64,000 nucleotides of DNA from Bacteroides reticulotermitis JCM 10512. Lineage in GTDB: Bacteria; Bacteroidota; Bacteroidia; Bacteroidales; Bacteroidaceae. The notes under the pieces were generated by a model. That model worked only from the letters and a program-made list of their open reading frames with translations, did not search any database and was not told the DNA's origin. The translations under genes and the position numbers were made by a program. The stretch's first letter is position 1. Every line of letters starts with the position of its first letter. The stretch lies in contig NZ_BAIV01000001.1 in NCBI RefSeq assembly GCF_000517545.1, forward strand, positions 62,001 through 126,000. The letters are read 5' to 3'. Of this stretch, positions 15,391-25,554 are shown in pieces.

Positions 15391-16619
15391 CTAATTGGCC
15401 AAGCGATACACGGAACCAATCTTGTCACACATCCTATCCGTATCTTCCCCAACCTTCGGATTAATCAGTTCAGCATAGACTTGTGTGGACAGAATCGATT
15501 TGTGTCCTAATATTTTTTGCAAAGTCTCTAACGGCATGCCTTTCAATATAGCCAAAACTGCAAAAGTATGGCGCCCGATATGAGGTGATATTTACATTGC
15601 AATTGCACTTTTTCCCTAAAACCTTGAAACTACTTTTCATGGTTTCATAATCACCGACGGGGAAAATGCAATCAGGAGAATCCTTCTTTCTGTTATCACC
15701 CTTATACTTCTCTACTAATTCAATTGCTATGGGCAAAAGTTTCACAACATATGCCACACCTGTTTTTGTACGGTTTCCCATGAGCCATGTGCCACCATCA
15801 GAATCTGTATGGATATTCTTATAGGTAATTGCTTTCAGATCTGCAAAGGCGAGGCCTGTGAAACACATGAAAAGTAGCATGTCACGCATAGCCTGCTGAC
15901 GTTTATACCTCAATTTTACATGTATAAGCCTCTGCAGTTCTTCTTCGGAAAGAAATGAACGTCTTTTATATCCCGGCTCATCATCACTACCAAACCGTGA
16001 GATGAACTTTTATCAAACCTTTCTCTTGAGCGACATACATTAACCATTTCATGGTATTGACACGTCCAAATGCTGTAGAACTGGCAGAGCCGCATGTACC
16101 TAACATCCAATTATAATAATCTTCAATAAAATTTTTATCGAGTTCATCAAGTGCAATGTCCTCAACATGCTTTTTATCTTTCAAGAAAAGCAGTGCGCTC
16201 TTATAATCAGCAACTAAACCAAGATATGTACTTTTTGCTTTTTCCTTGCCTATTTTCTCCTTATATGATTCAAGTTGTTCCCTGAAAAGTGCCATAAGGG
16301 TGTGGGAATCCTCTTTAAAACCGACATAGCGGCTATAGACTTTCTTGGCTGTAACAAAACTATCATGATCGCAAATGTATTGATAATGCTTGGCTATTTG
16401 GGCTTTGGCATTATCTAGTTCCTGGTTTAATATTCTGGCTTCTTCGGATTTCCCTTTAGCCCGGTTAGCTTTGGCGTCCCATAAGGAAATAGACACTTCT
16501 TTTTTACAGCTAAAACAAGCTGTGGTCTTGTTGATGGTTATACGTCCCATTACAGGCACTTTACCATTCTTAATCGATTGATTTTTAGTGTAAAACAACA
16601 CTCTGAATGTACTTCTCAT
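15391..16619 (-). pseudogene. Tyrosine recombinase (integrase) of the element, frame-broken
   Basis: Site-specific recombinase of about 410 residues typical of Bacteroidetes elements: a SAM-like core-binding N-terminal half (YFVTAKK-like VYSRYVGFKED, ALLFLKDKK, DYYNWMLG) and a catalytic half. The catalytic half has the first arginine region MLLFMCFTGLAFADLKAI, then HIGRHTF (His-x-x-Arg), LGHKSI, and the nucleophile Tyr in STQVYAEL. The real C-terminus (stop 15391) lies in a third frame. Two joins are needed. Near 16008 IKVHL must pass to RFGSDDEPGYKRRSF. Near 15593 NVNI must pass to SPHIGRHTF. Each needs a net gain of two bases modulo three (a loss of five would fit), unlike the one-base homopolymer slips elsewhere. 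The gene may thus be truly inactive. It marks the right end of the element. Confidence 0.8.
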
Positions 16620-16693
16620 AACTCAACTTTTTTAGTTACAAATTTAATTACTGTTGAGCTATTTGATGTTATGAAGAATAATGCAATATGTTG

Positions 16694-16817
16694 AAAACTA
16701 ATGCATTATATCCGATTAGTAGGCAAATTGGGAGAGGTAACAGATAAGTAACATAACTCACTCCCAAATATGCTCTATTTAGCTTTATTCACCACATCCG
16801 ACTAAAACATTAGTTTT
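16694..16817. repeat. Inverted 10-mers and paired ATCCGA(T/C)TA near the integrase start
   Basis: AAAACTAATG (16694-16703) and CATTAGTTTT (16808-16817) are perfect inverse copies 104 bases apart. ATCCGATTA and ATCCGACTA stand once near each of them in direct orientation. The position between the integrase and a truncated host gene is where the attachment site and recombinase arm sites should be. Seen repeat, inferred role; the left end of the element is not in the window for comparison. Confidence 0.35.
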
Positions 16818-16824
16818 ATAACTG

Positions 16825-16855
16825 TTTGAATTTTAATTGGTTTGCACTATCTTTG
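16825..16855 (+). promoter_or_regulatory. Bacteroides promoter at the element border
   Basis: TTTG (16825-16828) and TATCTTTG (16848-16855), a perfect TAnnTTTG box, are 19 bp apart. Transcription would start near 16862, just before the truncated receptor fragment. It may be an outward promoter of the element or a remnant of the host gene. Confidence 0.6.
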
Positions 16856-16917
16856 CGCATCTTAAAAAAACACTCTGTTTCTATTAGTAAAACTGGGCAT
16901 TTAGCTCAGAATTGTCT

Positions 16918-17796
16918 ATGCGGTTCCTCTTCAATCAAAAAACAAAAGCCAAGGCCTCCGCCTCGCCATTTTCTTCTTATCCCACCCAATTGGAGTTGGA
17001 TTACAGCATTTATCAGAATAGGCCTTCATACATTCAACTATCCAATTATGTAGATGATTCGAACCCTAACTATATCATTACCGGAAACCCCTATTTGAAG
17101 AACGAGACTCTTCATTCTTTATCTGCTCGCTTATCGCATAAAAAAATAGGTTTAAATCTTAGCTATGAATTCTCCAACAACAAAATTGCGCACTATTGGT
17201 ATCAGACAGAGAATAGCCGTACCGTGCAGAGCTATACGAATGATGGGCTGTATGGCAAACTTCACTTAGGAATCAATAATATGGTATGGCTCAATAAAGA
17301 TGTACGCAAAATGCATTTTTTGACTTTGTATCTAAATGGGATATACACTCGTGAAAAAGCTAATAAACAGAATGCAGAGCGATACTTTGTAATGGCTTCA
17401 GCTGCGCATCGAATCCAATTGTTCAAAGGATATATGGTAAACACTACGTTGAGATATACCAAATTTTGGGACTCCGGATACAATGGAGTAGACCTGGACA
17501 AGCCATTCTCTTTGAATATAATGATCGACAAATCTTTCAAGTTCAAAAATAGTATGAGATTGCATGCCCTCATCAGGTGCAATGATATTTTCGGATGGAA
17601 CAGAGATGTTAATGCTTTCATTAATTCAGATACTTTTACGCGAAGACAACAGACGGTTAGCAAGCGAATGCCAATCTCTCTCACCCTGAGGCTGAACTTT
17701 GGCTCATTCAGAGTAAAGAGCGTAAAGCAAGTAACGGGAGTCGGAGAAATCGGTGGCTTCAGTAAATCAAAGTCAAATACGTATATTCCGGAGTAA
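16918..17796 (+). pseudogene. C-terminal fragment of a TonB-dependent outer-membrane beta-barrel protein
   Basis: About 290 residues that correspond to the last barrel strands of the outer-membrane beta-barrel family with a carboxypeptidase-like regulatory domain. The marks are LELDYSIYQNRPSYIQLSNY followed by GNPYLKNETLHSLSA, alternating aromatic strands, and a last strand ISLTLRLNFGSF. The plug, TonB box and signal peptide are absent. The first 15 residues or so (MRFLFNQKTKAKASASPF) have no family likeness, so the gene was cut by the neighbouring element or a deletion. It cannot make a working receptor. Confidence 0.7.
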
Positions 17797-18158
17797 TATA
17801 GCCTCTGAATAGAATGTTCGTTTTTTGCTTTCAGCTTTCAGTTTGTTGTATAACGAACAGTATTACAATGAGATAATCCTGAAATGTAGGGGATGAAGAT
17901 GCACCTTTTAGCTTTTCAGTCTTTAGGTTCTTTAAATAAATAACCGGATTTTCACAGAAAACACTTTGAAACGGATTTAGCAAGCCAACCTGAGTTGGCT
18001 TGCTAAATTGCTGAAGCGTGGAAGTATAAACAATCGCTTGTATTGGATATACTGATTTCAAAGATTTAGACAACTGAATCTACGTCGATGGAGAAGACTC
18101 TAAGGCAGAAAAACTGAAGGCTGAATGTCGAATTAATAAAAGCTTTCAGGGGTAAAGT
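17796..18158 (+). repeat. Dispersed intergenic repeat, copy A (left of the xylan locus)
   Basis: The blocks GAATAGAATGTTCGTTTTTT, CTTTCAGCTTTCAGTTTG, AGATAATCCTGAAA, GCTTTTCAGTCTTT, TAACCGGATTTTCA, TAAATTGCTG, GATTTCAAAGATTTAGA, CTGAAGGCTGAA and AAAGCTTTCAGGG occur in the same order at 37964-38400. Between conserved flanks the middle differs: here it is a perfect hairpin (17976-17989 with 17994-18007), in copy B a longer, unrelated-looking stretch with repeated GGTTGGCTG/GGTCGGCT. No protein is coded. Copies A and B are direct repeats 20 kb apart and enclose the xylan locus. Confidence 0.75.
17976..18007. repeat. Perfect 14-bp inverted repeat inside copy A
   Basis: TTTAGCAAGCCAAC and GTTGGCTTGCTAAA flank a 4-base loop CTGA. 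No T-run follows, so it is not an obvious terminator. It takes the place of the variable centre of the intergenic repeat. Confidence 0.7.
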
Positions 18159-18378
18159 GGATCCTGAAGTTATCTATTTACCATCCAATGGTGGAGAGTA
18201 CCTCCACGAATGAATTTATTCCATTTGTTTTTTTGCATTATGTTATTTGCTTGATAATCAAGTGAGTTGATGCTGTTGTGTAATGGGGACGAATGCTTCT
18301 GTTACACTTTTTCCTTTGTGTGTAATGCGGTCGAAACGACCTGTTTCTTCTATTTTATGCATACTCTACCGTATGTGA

Positions 18379-18386
18379 TATTTTTG
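18379..18386 (+). promoter_or_regulatory. Possible -7 box before the GH43 gene
   Basis: TATTTTTG fits TAnnTTTG and lies 60 bp before the start codon. The -33 position has only TTTTATG, so the promoter is uncertain. The rest of 18159-18445 shows nothing else that I can support. Confidence 0.35.
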
Positions 18387-18445
18387 TGTCGATCAAAATT
18401 ATGGCGGATTACGCCGATTCATTCAACAACAAAATATCTGATGAC

Positions 18446-20281
18446 ATGAAAAAGAAACTCACAGGAAATTATCACTTGCTGTTTTTAGCGTCCATGTTTG
18501 CTTTCGCTCCCGTCTCTTGTAGTGCCGAGAAACTACCGGCCTATATCCTAGGTGCGGAGGAGCAGACTGGCAACGATGCCGGATCCAATAAATCGACCGC
18601 TTACTTTGACTTTTTTACGTATAAAGGGAATGATGCTGTTTATACCAACAACCCCTTAACCACTCCAGGGGCTTTCTATACGAATATCCTTCCCGGTTTT
18701 TATTCCGATCCGAGTATCTGCTCGAATGGAAAGGGCGATTATTTTCTGGTAACTTCCTCTTTCTGTTACTTCCCCGGAGTACCCATATTTCATAGCACAG
18801 ACTTGGTGAACTGGAAGCAGTTGGGGCACGTGTTGTCCCGCCCCAGCCAACTGATAAAGATCGATGGAAAACCTATTCAAGACGGCATCTATGCGCCCGC
18901 TATCGAATATAATCCGTACAACGAAACGTATTATATGATAACGACCAATATCAATGCCGGCAACTTTTATGTGACTACCCGCACTCCAATGGACGCTTCG
19001 TCCTGGTCGGAGCCTGTCTATATTGACGGATTGATGGGATGTATCGACCCCTCTTTCTTCTTCGAAGGCGATAAAGCTTATATTGTATATAATGACGGAC
19101 CTGATACGGAAGCGTATTCCGGGCATCGCACGATCCGGCTTCGTGAATTCGACGTGGCCACCGGAAAAGTCATTAATCCGGCAGGAAGAGGTAAAATTCT
19201 TGTTGACAAAGGCACTGTAAAGCCCGGAAACGAAACACCCATCTGGATTGAAGGACCTCATCTTTATAAGATAGAAGGTACATACTACCTGATGTGTGCG
19301 GAAGGAGGAACGGGTCCGTGGCACTCCGAAGTGGTCTATCGCAGTGACCGTCCAACGGAAGGCTTCGAGCCATGGGATCAAAACCCGATCCTGACACAAA
19401 GGCGTCTGGATGCAACTCAGCCCGACCGCCTGAATCCGGTTACAACTACCGGACACGCTGATATGGTGCAGACAGTTGAAGGCGATTGGTGGGCTGTATT
19501 TCTGGGTTGTCGTCCTATTCCCGGAACGTCTGTAAACAAACGCTATGAGAATTTGGGACGTGAAACGTTTCTTATGCCTGTGAAATGGACGGAAGATGGT
19601 TGGCCGTATATACAGACCGGCGAGTTTTCCGCACCGATCGCACCCGTACAAGAAAGACCTTTTGCCACACGTGGGAACGATGTTACGTTTGGTAATTTTG
19701 AAAAGAGAGCGGACTTCGCGACTCAAACGCTTGGTGTGGAATGGATGACGCTTCGTGCTCCGGCTACCGAATATTATTCGTTGACCGAAAAAGAAGGCTA
19801 TCTGGCTTTGAAATGCGCCGAAGTAAGTTCGCGTGAAAAACTGACGCCCGCCTATATCGGCAGACGTATGCAGCATCACGCCTATACCTGTGAAACGGAA
19901 CTGACCCTCAACGCTAAAGATGAACAAGATCGGGCAGGCTTACTGCTCTTTCAGGATGATAATCACCAATACTTTCTGTCGGTCAACAAATCCGGTAAAA
20001 AAATGCGGATTGCTTTGGAAAAAACAAATGCCACCAAAGTGAATAATACCTGGGCCAACGCTTCGGTTACTACAATCGGGGAGCAGTTGGTGGACGATGG
20101 CGGCAAGCCAATCGGTCTGAAAGTAGAGTCCAAGGGGCTGACTTATGAATTCTACTACAAGCTGAGTAACGGAAGCTGGCAGAAACTGTGTGGCGATGTA
20201 GATGCTTATCATTTATCCGTTGCCAACTGTGGTGGCTTCACCGGAGCTACTATCGGTATGTATGCAACGAGAAAGCTCTGA
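18446..20281 (+). CDS. GH43 beta-xylosidase / alpha-L-arabinofuranosidase lipoprotein
   Basis: Glycoside hydrolase family 43, 611 residues, acting on xylan side chains or xylo-oligosaccharides. The start at 18446 gives a lipoprotein signal (MKKKLTGNYHLLFLASMF, then APVSC with Cys25), so it is membrane-anchored; an upstream in-frame ATG lacks this. The five-blade propeller shows the three family acids: Asp88 in FYSDPSIC, Asp201 in GCIDPSFF, Glu269 in WIEGPHLY. From about residue 415 a C-terminal beta-sandwich follows (DFATQTLGVEWMTLRAP; QDRAGLLLFQDDNHQYFLSV), as in XynB-type GH43 enzymes. It lies upstream of xusA in the xylan locus. Choice between xylosidase and arabinofuranosidase cannot be made from sequence. 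Confidence 0.88.
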   Translation: MKKKLTGNYHLLFLASMFAFAPVSCSAEKLPAYILGAEEQTGNDAGSNKSTAYFDFFTYKGNDAVYTNNPLTTPGAFYTNILPGFYSDPSICSNGKGDYFLVTSSFCYFPGVPIFHSTDLVNWKQLGHVLSRPSQLIKIDGKPIQDGIYAPAIEYNPYNETYYMITTNINAGNFYVTTRTPMDASSWSEPVYIDGLMGCIDPSFFFEGDKAYIVYNDGPDTEAYSGHRTIRLREFDVATGKVINPAGRGKILVDKGTVKPGNETPIWIEGPHLYKIEGTYYLMCAEGGTGPWHSEVVYRSDRPTEGFEPWDQNPILTQRRLDATQPDRLNPVTTTGHADMVQTVEGDWWAVFLGCRPIPGTSVNKRYENLGRETFLMPVKWTEDGWPYIQTGEFSAPIAPVQERPFATRGNDVTFGNFEKRADFATQTLGVEWMTLRAPATEYYSLTEKEGYLALKCAEVSSREKLTPAYIGRRMQHHAYTCETELTLNAKDEQDRAGLLLFQDDNHQYFLSVNKSGKKMRIALEKTNATKVNNTWANASVTTIGEQLVDDGGKPIGLKVESKGLTYEFYYKLSNGSWQKLCGDVDAYHLSVANCGGFTGATIGMYATRKL

Positions 20282-20407
20282 TATGAAAAACTGTGTGTGC
20301 TAATTTAAAATCTAAGAATGTATGAAGAATGTCTATCCCGATGGTTGAGGAAGCTCAACTCGTTGAAATCGATTAAATCTAAAGAGAGTTTGTAATATCT
20401 TAAACTA

Positions 20408-23400
20408 ATGGTAATGGAAAATGTAAAAAAACAATTTCGAAAAATTCCGTGCCTTTTATTATTCATGCTTGTGGGGTGTTTGCTGACAGCCCATGCGCAG
20501 AATATAACGGTCAAGGGAGTAGTTATTGACGCGCGAGGTGAAAGAATCATCGGAGCCAACGTCATTTTGAAAGGGAACAAATCAGTGGGTACCATCTCTG
20601 ATTTAGACGGTAATTTCGTGCTGTCGGTTCCCAAGGAGAGATCTGTACTCGTTATTTCATATATAGGTATGAAAGCACAAGAGTTGAAAGTGACCGGGAC
20701 CAAACTGATGTCTGTTATTCTCGAAGATGATTTCGAGCAATTGGACGAAGTCGTCGTTGTAGGTTACGGACAGCAGAAAAAGGCCAGTGTGGTAGGCGCT
20801 ATCACACAGACAACCGGACAGGTACTTGAGCGTGCCGGCGGTATATCCGATATTGCTACGGCGCTTACCGGTAATCTACCGGGAGTCATCACCACAGCCA
20901 GTTCGGGTATGCCGGGCGAAGAAGAACCGAAAATCGTTATTCGTGGGGCCAGTTCATGGAATAGCAGTGATCCGTTGGTGCTGGTAGACGGTATCGAGCG
21001 TCCGATGAGCAGCGTCGATATCAGTTCCGTACAATCGATCTCTGTTTTGAAAGACGCCTCGGCAACAGCTGTTTATGGCGTGAAAGGAGCTAATGGGGTC
21101 ATTCTGGTAACCACCAAACGCGGACAAGAAGGCAAGGCACAAATCAATGTTACTGCCAACGCTACGATGAAAGTACCCTCCAAACTTCCCAATAAGCTAG
21201 ATTCTTATGATGCGTTAATGGCACGTAACGTGGCTATTGAAAACGAGCTGAGCTTGAATCCGGACTCATGGAGTTACATCAAACCGCAGTCAGTCATCGA
21301 TAAATACCGCTATCCGGCCAATCTGGAAGAGTCCGAGCGTTATCCGAATGTAGACTGGCAGAAAGTGCTCTTTAAAGACTATACCATGTCGTATAACGCG
21401 AACGTGAATGTGAACGGTGGAACCAATTTTGTGAAATACTTTGCTTCCATTGATTACGTGCACGAAGGTGACCTATTCCGTCTGTTTGATAACGGGCGTG
21501 ATTACAATTCCGGGTATGGTTACGACCGTATTAACGCTCGTAGCAATCTGGACTTTCAAATCACGAAAACAACTGTTTTCAAAGTAAGTCTGGCCGGATC
21601 GACCGGATACAAGAAGACACCTTATAACAATGCCGGCTACAGCAGTTCGTCCGACTGGTCGGTAGCGCAGCAGTGGGCAGGTGCTTACAATATTGCTCCT
21701 GATGTATTCCTACCTAAATATGCGGACGGTTCGTGGGGATACTATCCGAATATATCCAACGTAACTAACTCTGCCGAGAACCTGTCGCTGGGTGGAACAA
21801 TGAATACCACTACCACTCAGATTAATACTGACTTTGTGCTAGAACAGGATCTGAAATTTATCACCAAGGGCTTGTCTGCACGGGGAATGGTTTCGTGGGA
21901 CAACACTTTTGTTGAATGGAAACGTGGAATCAATGACTTGTACAACGATGCTCAACACAAATGGATAAATCCCGATACCGGTGTGGCTACTTATAAAAAG
22001 GAGTACGACAACAATACCGGATTCGACTTTATGCAGGGAGTGATGTGGAATATAGAAGGTGGAGAAGTGCAGAACTGGGCAACTCAGCGTAGCCTTAACT
22101 ACCAACTGCAATTAAACTGGGATCGTAGTTTCGAAAAGCACAATGTGACCGCTATGGGATTATTCAGTCGTCAGGAGAGTGCTATCGGTAGCGTGATTCC
22201 GAGTTATCGGGAAGACTGGGCATTCCGTACGACCTACAATTATGCCGACAGGTATTTTATTGAGTACAATGGAGCATACAATGGTTCCGAAAAGTTTAGC
22301 AAGGAGAACCGTTTCGCTTTCTTCAATTCGGGTGCTATTGGCTGGATGGTTAGTGAGGAGAAATTCATGAAGGGTTTGAAATTCCTCGATATGTTGAAGT
22401 TAAGAGCATCCTACGGTGAAATCGGTGACGACAACGTGAAGACCCGTTGGCTGTATATGAACCAGTGGGCTTACGGAGGAACTTCTTCACTCGATATCAA
22501 TCGGGGAGAAAGTCCCTATACATGGTATCGTGAATCATCGGTAGGCAATCCGGATGTACATTGGGAGAAAGTGAAAAAGCTAAACTTCGGACTCGATTAC
22601 GCTTTCCTCAACGGCTTGTTTGCCGGTAGTGTGGAGATCTTCCGCGATAAGCGTACGGATATCTTAGTAGATGGCGGTTCCCGCTCGGTTCCTTCTTATT
22701 TTGGAGCTACTCCGGTGACGGCTAACTTGGGTAAAGTACGTACCAAGGGCTACGAGTTGGAATTGCGTTTTAACAAGACATTTGCCAACTCCATGCGTCT
22801 GTGGGCTAACTTTAGCATGACTCATGCCGAGAGTAAAGTGCTTGAAAAAGATGATGCTCCCTTGCTCGATAGTTATCGGAAAACAGCCGGTTACAGCATC
22901 GGGCAGAATAAATCCTATATTGATGCTGGTTATATTAATTCTTACGATCAATTGTACGGTAGCCCTAAGCATGATACGAGCGATTCGCAAAGATTGCCAG
23001 GCGATTATTACATTATCGACTTCAATGGCGACGGGGTAGTGGATAGCAAAGACCAAGCTCCTTACGGATATTCCGATACACCGCAGAACACTTATAACGC
23101 GACTATCGGGTTTGAGTGGAAGGGCTTTAGCGCTTTTGTGCAGTTCTACGGAGTGAATAATGTAACCCGTGTTGTACAACTGACGAGTTTCGGAAGCCAG
23201 ATGAATACGGTGTACGACATGGGCAGCTGGTGGTCGAAAGACAATCAGAATGCCGATGTGGTCGTTCCTCGTTGGTTGTCGAAAACCAGTGGATATAGTA
23301 ACGGAACACAGTATTATTACGATGGTTCCTACATCCGTTTAAAGAACGCCGAAATAGCTTATACATTCTATCAACCATGGGTGAAGAAGTTGGGAGTCAG

Positions 23401-23548
23401 CAACCTGAAAATATACCTGAATGGAAACAACCTTTGGGTGTGGTCCAGAATGCCGGACGATCGGGAATCGAACTTTGCCGGTTCGGGAAGCCAGGGTGCA
23501 TACCCCACCGTAAGACGCTTTAACCTAGGTGTAAAATTCACTTTATAA
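20408..23548 (+). CDS. xusA: SusC-type TonB-dependent xylan transporter XusA
   Basis: Outer-membrane importer of 1046 residues. It has a signal peptide (PCLLLFMLVGCLLTAHAQ), a carboxypeptidase-like regulatory domain (VKGVVIDARGERIIGANV), the TonB-box region DEVVVVGYGQQKKASV, a plug with GLVDGIER-type sequence VLVDGIERPMSSVD and SATAVYGVKGANGVILVTTK, and a 22-strand barrel ending YPTVRRFNLGVKFTL. It is intact. Order and company (xusA-xusB-xusC-xusD-xusE-xyn10C) match the core xylan utilisation system known in Bacteroidetes. It pairs with the SusD-like lipoprotein that starts 5 bases later. Either of two close ATG codons (20408, 20414) may be used. Confidence 0.88.
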   Translation: MVMENVKKQFRKIPCLLLFMLVGCLLTAHAQNITVKGVVIDARGERIIGANVILKGNKSVGTISDLDGNFVLSVPKERSVLVISYIGMKAQELKVTGTKLMSVILEDDFEQLDEVVVVGYGQQKKASVVGAITQTTGQVLERAGGISDIATALTGNLPGVITTASSGMPGEEEPKIVIRGASSWNSSDPLVLVDGIERPMSSVDISSVQSISVLKDASATAVYGVKGANGVILVTTKRGQEGKAQINVTANATMKVPSKLPNKLDSYDALMARNVAIENELSLNPDSWSYIKPQSVIDKYRYPANLEESERYPNVDWQKVLFKDYTMSYNANVNVNGGTNFVKYFASIDYVHEGDLFRLFDNGRDYNSGYGYDRINARSNLDFQITKTTVFKVSLAGSTGYKKTPYNNAGYSSSSDWSVAQQWAGAYNIAPDVFLPKYADGSWGYYPNISNVTNSAENLSLGGTMNTTTTQINTDFVLEQDLKFITKGLSARGMVSWDNTFVEWKRGINDLYNDAQHKWINPDTGVATYKKEYDNNTGFDFMQGVMWNIEGGEVQNWATQRSLNYQLQLNWDRSFEKHNVTAMGLFSRQESAIGSVIPSYREDWAFRTTYNYADRYFIEYNGAYNGSEKFSKENRFAFFNSGAIGWMVSEEKFMKGLKFLDMLKLRASYGEIGDDNVKTRWLYMNQWAYGGTSSLDINRGESPYTWYRESSVGNPDVHWEKVKKLNFGLDYAFLNGLFAGSVEIFRDKRTDILVDGGSRSVPSYFGATPVTANLGKVRTKGYELELRFNKTFANSMRLWANFSMTHAESKVLEKDDAPLLDSYRKTAGYSIGQNKSYIDAGYINSYDQLYGSPKHDTSDSQRLPGDYYIIDFNGDGVVDSKDQAPYGYSDTPQNTYNATIGFEWKGFSAFVQFYGVNNVTRVVQLTSFGSQMNTVYDMGSWWSKDNQNADVVVPRWLSKTSGYSNGTQYYYDGSYIRLKNAEIAYTFYQPWVKKLGVSNLKIYLNGNNLWVWSRMPDDRESNFAGSGSQGAYPTVRRFNLGVKFTL

Positions 23549-23552
23549 ACTA

Positions 23553-25515
23553 ATGAAGACAATGAAAAAGATATATAAGAACCTTTTATGTGGTGGATTC
23601 TTTTTGCTGTCGCTCGGGCTTGTCTCTTGTGAAGACTATCTGGACAAAGAAGCCGATTCTACCGTTTCAGAGCAAGAAGCATTCAAGAACTTTACCAATT
23701 TTCAGGGCTTTGTGGAACAGATATACAACTGCATTCCTGATAAAGAAAAGAACAACTATACCGCGTCTTGGAATTGGGGTGATGATGAGATCTTCAATCC
23801 CGAAGGCGATAGCCATATGACCCATCAGGTCGATTTAGGAAACTTTCGCGCCTGGTCTACCAATAATCAATGTTGGCTGTACCGCTCGGGTAGTGATCCT
23901 ACGGCGACTTATCATCCCAACAGTGATGGGAACGCCAAATTTAAACACTCGTTGTGGCCGCATGCATGGTATTGCATACGTAAAGCCAATTTAGGACTGG
24001 CTAATCTGGATAAACTGACCGAAGCAACTCAGGAAGAAAAAAACCTGATAGCCGGACAACTTTACTTCTTCCGTGCATGGTGGCATTTTGAGATGATGCA
24101 GTACTTCGGAGGATTGCCTTATATTGATGCGGTACTCTCTTCGCAAGGGACTTTGACCTTACCTCGACTCACTTTTCAGGAATGTGCTGATAAAGCAGGA
24201 GCCGATTTTAGAAAAGCGGCCGATTTGCTGCCTATCGATTGGGATAACACCACCGTTGGAAAGAATACCGTAGGCAAAAACCAATTGCGCATCAACAAGA
24301 TCATGGCATTGGGTTATTTGGGTAAAGCTTATTTGTGGGCAGGTAGTCCTTTGATGAAGAACGGCGCACAGCTGGGTGGAACTCAGACTTATAATTATGA
24401 TGAGGCGTATTGCAGCAAGGCGGCGGATGCTTTGGGCGAACTCTTAAATCTGGTGGAAAGCGGGCAGACACAATATGCGTTGGCTGAGTTCGATTATGCG
24501 GATATCTATAATCATAAAAAGGCGACTTCGGCTACAACCTGTTTCACGGATATATTCTACACAACAGGACAGAATTGGCTGATGCCTGGAAGTACGGAAG
24601 CTATTTTCCGCGGTCCTTCCGAAGACTTTAACGGAAGTAACTGGAATATGACTAAAACATGGGGGCCTAAAATCAGCAGTCTCGTAGAGCACGATAATAT
24701 TATCCACCAACACCGCCAATTACGTGAATTATTACGGAATGGCTAACGGGCTTCCTTTGGATGATCCGAATTCCGGCTTCGATAAAGAGCATCCGTTTAA
24801 GGATCGTGATCCTCGTTTCTACCACGATATCGTATTCGACGGTTTCAAATATGTGAATGCTGCCATGGGAGCCACTGATGAATATTTGCGCTATTGCTCG
24901 TTATACACAGGAGGTGTTATGAGAGCTACGGCTAATGCAAGTCGTACCGGCTACTTTATTCAGAAACTAGTGCCTCATACGGCTAATAAATACGATGGAG
25001 CGTACAACTGGTCGGGCAACTTGCATACTTATTTGCCATACATGCGTCTGGCGGATATTTATTTAATGTATGCAGAAGCTTGTGCAGCTGTGGGCGGAGC
25101 CGCCGGAAAAGCGACCAACTTTGGCAAAACAGCCGAAGGAGCTATCAATACCCTACGCAACCGGGTGGGAGCAGGTCATGTATCCGCTTCGTATACAGGC
25201 GATAATCGGAAGTTTATCGATGAAGTTCGCAGAGAGCGGGCCGTGGAGCTCTCTTTTGAAGGTTTTCGTTTCAACGACTTGCAACGTTGGTTGCTACTTA
25301 CCGAATACCCGTATAATGTGAAAACATCGCAAGAGTTCGATCGGGTGGAGAACGAAGATTTCTATAAAAGTAATGATCCCAAAGATGCCCGTATAGCCAA
25401 CTTTACTGAAAAGCAAATCGTGAAACGTTTGCTTGGCGTGAAGCATTATTGGTTCCCATTGTTGGAGTCCGATGTATATCTGTATGTCGAGTTTCCGCAG
25501 AATCCGGGTTGGTGA
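23553..25515 (+). CDS. xusB: SusD-type xylan-binding lipoprotein XusB (frameshift)
   Basis: Surface lipoprotein that captures xylan oligosaccharides over XusA. The signal MKTMKKIYKNLLCGGFF ends in LGLVSC (Cys26). Tetratrico-like helices follow (LIAGQLYFFRAWWHFEMMQY), and the C-terminal RagB/SusD part has YLPYMRLADIYLMYAEACA, EVRRERAVELSFEGFRFNDL and HYWFPLLESDV. The frame breaks at about 24707-24717, between VEHDNIIH and ANYVNYYGMANGLP. Two added bases (one C, one G) or one removed base restore it, giving about 654 residues. All family landmarks are kept on both sides, so the gene is probably whole in the cell. Confidence 0.85.
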
Positions 25516-25554
25516 TTTTATGTGGGCTAGAAAATGTATAATTAAAACGAATGA

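Noticed and set aside
16894..16910. GGGCATTTAGCTCAG, like the 5' end of a tRNA
   Set aside because: The D-arm, anticodon arm and T-arm do not follow, and integration normally uses the 3' end of a tRNA; most likely chance.
18656..19927. Open frame of 423 codons on the minus strand
   Set aside because: It is entirely antisense to the GH43 gene, whose catalytic motifs are all in place, and its translation has no domain or signal peptide.
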